Under the pieces are notes generated by a model. It saw only the letters and a list, made by a program, of their open reading frames with translations, was not told where the DNA came from and ran no database searches. The position numbers were made by a program, and so were the translations under genes. DNA of 7,927 nucleotides. Origin: DASPSR01 sp035498715 (GTDB lineage Bacteria > Nitrospirota > UBA9217). The DNA lies in assembly GCA_035498715.1 (NCBI GenBank), contig DATJZV010000099.1, forward strand, positions 1 through 7,927. Reading direction: 5' to 3'. Shown here in pieces: positions 5,561 to 7,927 of the stretch (position 1 is the stretch's first letter; every line of letters begins with the position of its first letter).

Positions 5561-5766
5561 CGATAAGCATCCGCCGGAGCGCCACGGGAATCGGGAAAAG
5601 CGCTGGAAGGGATCCAGTGGTGCCGCCCGAGGCAAGGAGAGGGCCGTTGAGGAGACGGCGGATGACGCTCTTCAGCAACGCCTTCAGTTTGCAATGCATT
5701 CACCGGCGTCTCACCTGACGATGAAAGAGCGGGGCTTCCGATAGGCGTAGTCGTGCAATCGTTTTA
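5561..5766. other. Non-coding stretch after mscS
   Basis: No convincing gene lies between the mscS stop and the 5767 hairpin. A TTG-started frame of 23 codons (5647-5718) follows AAGGAG but has no other support. The first copy of a 14-bp direct repeat (5752-5765) lies at its right end. Confidence 0.5.
5752..5765. repeat. 14-bp direct repeat, copy 1
   Basis: CGTGCAATCGTTTT occurs here and again at 5888-5901, 136 bp apart start to start, framing a segment with several hairpins. It may be a pair of binding sites or the ends of a small inserted element. Confidence 0.5.
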
Positions 5767-5796
5767 AAATTCCTCGCACCAAGGTGCCAGGAATTT
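5767..5796. repeat. 30-bp near-perfect inverted repeat (hairpin)
   Basis: AAATTCCT (5767-5774) pairs with AGGAATTT (5789-5796) and GCACC (5776-5780) with GGTGC (5783-5787); a single C-C mismatch separates the two helices. The dyad is nearly unbroken, so it could be an operator or, as RNA, a hairpin. It has no proper T-run on the plus strand; on the minus strand it is followed by TTTT-like bases, so it could act as a weak minus-strand terminator. It is the first strong structure after mscS. Confidence 0.5.
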
Positions 5797-5813
5797 AGAA
5801 ACATAAGGAAAGG

Positions 5814-5881
5814 GCGAGTCTGTTATTATGCTCGCTTACCCCGCAGCAACGTTCGACCAGCTCACGTCAGGCACTGCGGGG
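5814..5881. other. Two further hairpins in the structured intergenic segment
   Basis: GCGAG (5814-5818) can pair with CTCGC (5831-5835), and CCCCGCAG (5839-5846) pairs perfectly with CTGCGGGG (5874-5881) around a 27-nt loop. Together with the 5767 hairpin they make three stems within about 115 bases, between the two copies of the 14-bp repeat. No known riboswitch core is recognisable. Confidence 0.35.
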
Positions 5882-5887
5882 ATTTCG

Positions 5888-5901
5888 CGTGCAATCGTTT
5901 T
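5888..5901. repeat. 14-bp direct repeat, copy 2
   Basis: This second copy of CGTGCAATCGTTTT ends 6 nt before the TTGACA at 5908, the usual place for an activator or regulator contact next to a -35 box. Confidence 0.5.
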
Positions 5902-5907
5902 CAACCC

Positions 5908-5936
5908 TTGACATCATATTTTCGATGCACTACAAA
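5908..5936 (+). promoter_or_regulatory. Sigma-70 promoter ahead of the pentapeptide gene
   Basis: A perfect -35 box TTGACA (5908-5913) and a -10 box TACAAA (5931-5936, four of six) are spaced by 17 bases, the optimum. Transcription would start near 5943 and read rightward through the terminator at 6010-6045 toward the gene at 6073. Confidence 0.6.
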
Positions 5937-5942
5937 ATGCAA

Positions 5943-6045
5943 AACGTTGTCCTGTAGGTCCTGCCGATTGAATCAGCCAAGACGTCATGGGGGCCGTGAG
6001 CGAGTGATGAAACCCTGCTTTCGATGAAGGCGGGGTTTTAATTTT
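5943..6045 (+). ncRNA. Candidate small RNA or attenuated leader of about 100 nt
   Basis: The stretch lies between a good promoter and a strong intrinsic terminator and contains no reading frame with a ribosome binding site. It therefore predicts a discrete transcript of about 100 nt. Either it is an independent small RNA, or it is the leader of the pentapeptide gene whose terminator sets how much read-through reaches 6073. I could not match it to a known riboswitch or RNA family by eye. Start is estimated from the promoter spacing. Confidence 0.35.
6010..6045 (+). terminator. Strong intrinsic terminator in the leader of the pentapeptide gene
   Basis: AAACCCTGCTTTC (6010-6022) pairs with GAAGGCGGGGTTT (6026-6038) over 13 positions with two G-T wobbles and a 3-nt loop, running into TTTTAATTTT. 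It lies 27 nt before the ATG at 6073 and downstream of the promoter at 5908, so it is either the end of a small RNA or an attenuator. Confidence 0.85.
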
Positions 6046-6072
6046 GATCGAAACAGACAAGGGGGGAGCCAA

Positions 6073-6615
6073 ATGGACAAGATGAAATTCAAGCACACGA
6101 GGAGCCGGTGTTTACGGGTTGCTGTGATTCCGTTCCTTCTGCTTTTTTTTCTGATGGTCGGTGTGGTGACCGCATTCGACGATGCCGATCTCCAGAGACT
6201 GAAATCAACGAATCAGTGCCCGGGCTGTAATTTGACGGGAGTGGTTCTGTCGGGGGCAAAATTACCCGGCGCAAAATTGGCCGGTGCAAACGTGTCGAGT
6301 TCGAGCATTTCCAACTCGGACCTGGCCAACACGGACTTCTCCGGTGCAAACATGTCTTACATCAACTTGACCAGCGCGGATCTCACCGGCGCCAACTTGT
6401 CTAACGCGGACTTGCGTGTTGCCGCCCTGACGAATGCAAAACTGGAGAAGGCAAACCTTTCGAAAGCGAACCTTGCAGGCGCCGCCCTGTGGGATGCCAA
6501 CCTGGCCGGCGCCAATCTCGATGGAGCAAACCTGGCCGGAGCCTTTCTGAGCGGTGCGATCTGGGTTGACGGAAAAAAATGCAAGGAAGGTTCCAAGGGG
6601 GAGTGCAGGAAATAG
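6073..6615 (+). CDS. Exported pentapeptide-repeat protein
   Basis: The 180-residue protein has a long signal peptide or signal anchor (basic 1-15, hydrophobic 16-33, likely cleavage near VVTA, residue 34). After DDADLQRLKSTNQCPGC comes an unbroken run of about 22 pentads of A(D/N)LXX type (residues about 52-164), predicted to fold as a right-handed quadrilateral beta-helix of about five and a half coils. The CPGC at 49-52 before the repeats is common in exported members of this group, and two more cysteines (170, 178) close the C-terminus, so disulfides are plausible. Role is unknown; the DNA-mimic function of Qnr/MfpA is unlikely for an exported protein. GGGGGAG (6061-6067) sits 5 nt before the ATG. 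Expression probably starts at 5908 and must pass the 6010 terminator. Confidence 0.9.
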   Translation: MDKMKFKHTRSRCLRVAVIPFLLLFFLMVGVVTAFDDADLQRLKSTNQCPGCNLTGVVLSGAKLPGAKLAGANVSSSSISNSDLANTDFSGANMSYINLTSADLTGANLSNADLRVAALTNAKLEKANLSKANLAGAALWDANLAGANLDGANLAGAFLSGAIWVDGKKCKEGSKGECRK

Positions 6616-6619
6616 GCAG

Positions 6620-7020
6620 CTACAAGAGTATCACCGACAGGATTGCACCGGCCGGAACGATATAGAGGATATCCGCTTTTCGAATCAAGGCGGTGAGTGC
6701 AGCAACCCCCATGATGAATCGCACCGTGTCCCAAGAGACTGCCGAGGCGAACTGGATGAAAACGAAAAGCAGCAGGCCCACGAAAGAGGCGAGGATTCCC
6801 TCGATTACCCTGGCGAAGTAAGGAGACGATCTCAGCCTGTCAAAAACCGGCGCAATGGTGACGACCATAAAGAAAGACGGGGAGAAGATGGCGATCGTGC
6901 GACGATTGCCCCCGCAAATCCCTGGATGATGTAGCCCACAAAGGTCGCCGTGATCACGATGGGACCCGGCGTCACCTGTCCGAGGGCGATGCCGTCCATG
7001 AAAACCCCGCTGGCCATCCA
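6620..7020 (-). pseudogene. chrA: Truncated, frameshifted chromate transporter relic
   Basis: Reading leftward, the strand encodes WMASGVFMDGIALGQVTPG and on through TATFVGYIIQGFAGAIVA, the conserved half-domain of ChrA chromate/proton membrane transporters. It then shifts frame and continues as TIAIFSPSFFMVVTIAPVF, ending with AGAILSVILL and TAG at 6620-6622. The frames join cleanly if one base is missing at about 6899-6901 (GTCGCACG). Likeness begins abruptly at 7020 with a Trp, and about two thirds of a two-domain ChrA (or the first third of a one-domain one) is absent, with no start codon or ribosome binding site of its own. So it is a relic by truncation plus frameshift, unless both are sequence or assembly errors. 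It converges on the pentapeptide gene with only 4 nt between stops. Confidence 0.8.
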
Positions 7021-7327
7021 TCCCTTCGCTTCTCGACACCTTCAAGACTGTGGGCGGCGATGTCGGCGCCTCGGGCCACCTGGTGGCAAAGGGGTTCGGC
7101 AAGGGCGCCGGTACCGGCGTGCAGAGGTCTTTCGACCCGATGCTTTCCGTTTATCCACTCTCGGATGCCGGTCTGGCGGCCGAGGCCGGCTGGGGCGCCA
7201 CGGTATTCGCACCCGATCCGATTCTCAGCCCGGAAAAGCCGTCAGCGGGACCTGCGGCTGCCTCGAACTCGGCGAAGGGTCAGCAGTTTTTCAGGCGGCA
7301 AGGGCCACGCGAGAGCATGAAGCGGGT
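7021..7327. other. Unassigned GC-rich stretch between the chrA relic and the peptidase gene
   Basis: No gene is supported here. A plus-strand frame is open from before 7020 to 7406 with coding-like GC-rich third positions and a Gly-rich stretch (GGDVGASGHLVAKGFGKGAG at 7053-7112), but it lacks a start with a ribosome binding site and runs antisense into the peptidase gene. A minus-strand frame over 7021-7102 is also open. I recognise neither. No clear terminator follows the peptidase gene. Confidence 0.4.
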
Positions 7328-7927
7328 TTACGATGTCTCTCCCCTTGTCACCGTTGCCGCCCTGGCCACCGACTCAATGGCGATGGCCGCCACGGCGGCC
7401 CCGTAGTCCAGGTCGATGTTGGACATGTTGTCGTGGGTGTCGTGGTAGCCGACGCGGTTGATGTCGTAATTTTCCATGAACAGCACGGCGGGAATGCCCG
7501 CATCGGAGAAGATCTGGCCGTCGGTGTTGAACAGCGAGCTGCGCATGTCGCCCGGCAGTCGAATCTCGCCGCGCAGCCGGGGATGACGAGCAATGTCCGG
7601 AATCGTGATGCCGTCCTTGCTGCGGCGGCCCGCGCTGCGATGGCGTCGCGCCGGCTTGCGGTTCCACCTCTCGGATTGGGCGTTCCAGATCATATTAGCC
7701 AGGTGAGCCTGATAGGCCAGCCAGACAGACTGCGGGCTCATTCCCGGCGAGATCTGGAACTCGTCGCGGTCACGGTCGCGGTTGTGAGCAATCATGTCCA
7801 GCACGTAAACGCCGTCGATCCTGACCTTTGAGAGGTCATGTGTTTTTTTGCCGGATGTGTTCAACTTCAGGGTGCCCTCTACAAGGGACTGCGCCAGGTG
7901 ACGGGCGCCCATGCAGTCCGACGGGAA
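7328..7927 (-). CDS. M28-family zinc metallopeptidase, C-terminal part (5' end outside window)
   Basis: The frame enters from the right edge and ends with TAA at 7328-7330, giving 199 residues with no in-frame stop. GVYVLDMIAHNRDRD (in the first third) resembles the M28 segment whose Asp bridges the two zinc ions, and GQIFSDAGIPAVLFMENYD followed by GYHDTHDNMSNIDLDYGAAV carries the late His ligand (first His of HDTHDN or the second) and the usual helix end. These are typical of bacterial aminopeptidase-like M28 enzymes, which release N-terminal residues and are often exported. The catalytic Glu-Glu pair and the signal peptide, if any, would lie beyond the window. The ATG at 7912 is internal, as likeness runs through it (FPSDCMGARHLAQSLVEGTL). 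Confidence 0.85.
   Translation of the reverse strand, partial: FPSDCMGARHLAQSLVEGTLKLNTSGKKTHDLSKVRIDGVYVLDMIAHNRDRDRDEFQISPGMSPQSVWLAYQAHLANMIWNAQSERWNRKPARRHRSAGRRSKDGITIPDIARHPRLRGEIRLPGDMRSSLFNTDGQIFSDAGIPAVLFMENYDINRVGYHDTHDNMSNIDLDYGAAVAAIAIESVARAATVTRGETS

Noticed and set aside
4745..5635. Minus-strand frame of 296 codons opposite mscS
   Set aside because: Shadow caused by GC-rich third positions; His/Arg/Asp-rich product with no family likeness, while the plus frame is a clear MscS.
5647..5718. 23-codon frame from TTG after AAGGAG downstream of mscS
   Set aside because: Too short, rare start codon, no similar peptide known to me; not enough to call a gene.

Overview
The window looks like chromosomal DNA of a Gram-negative, fairly GC-rich bacterium. 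The evidence is several Sec signal peptides on small periplasmic proteins, a well-formed -24/-12 (sigma-54) promoter, strong Shine-Dalgarno sites and GC-rich third codon positions. A Desulfobacterota- or Nitrospirota-like host is my guess from the gene mix; there is no marker gene here to prove it. The first ~1.1 kb is visibly AT-richer than the rest.

Layout. 1-193: C-terminal piece of a TPR-type protein. 194-1104: a long region without a convincing gene, holding a perfect 18-bp palindrome (522-539), a hairpin (720-756) and, at its end, a sigma-54 promoter. 1105-1440: a small exported Ala/Lys-repeat protein, closed by a strong terminator. 1563-1892 (minus): a carboxymuconolactone decarboxylase (CMD)-family protein, with what looks like a tiny relic of a second CMD gene just upstream. 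2161-3111: a complete nitrilase with Glu-Lys-Cys triad. 3370-5560: four same-strand genes encoding envelope proteins: a secreted Cys/His protein, a DUF2231 membrane protein, a two-helix membrane protein with charged tail, and an MscS mechanosensitive channel. 5561-6072: a structured intergenic region with hairpins, a 14-bp direct repeat, a near-consensus sigma-70 promoter and an intrinsic terminator lying before the next gene. 6073-6615: an exported pentapeptide-repeat protein. 6620-7020 (minus): a truncated and frameshifted chromate transporter (chrA) relic. 7021-7327: unassigned. 7328-7927 (minus): C-terminal part of an M28-family zinc peptidase running off the window.

How the genes may work together. 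The only close coupling I can defend is the secreted Cys/His protein with the DUF2231 protein (4 nt apart), which could form one envelope redox or metal/heme-related unit. The two-TM protein and MscS follow on the same strand but at larger gaps (82 and 152 nt). CMD and nitrilase are divergent and may share a control region. No CRISPR array, tRNA, rRNA, transposase or phage gene is visible. The most unusual signals are regulatory: the sigma-54 promoter with possible upstream sites before the Ala/Lys-repeat gene, and the promoter-short leader-terminator arrangement ahead of the pentapeptide gene, which may be a small RNA or an attenuator.
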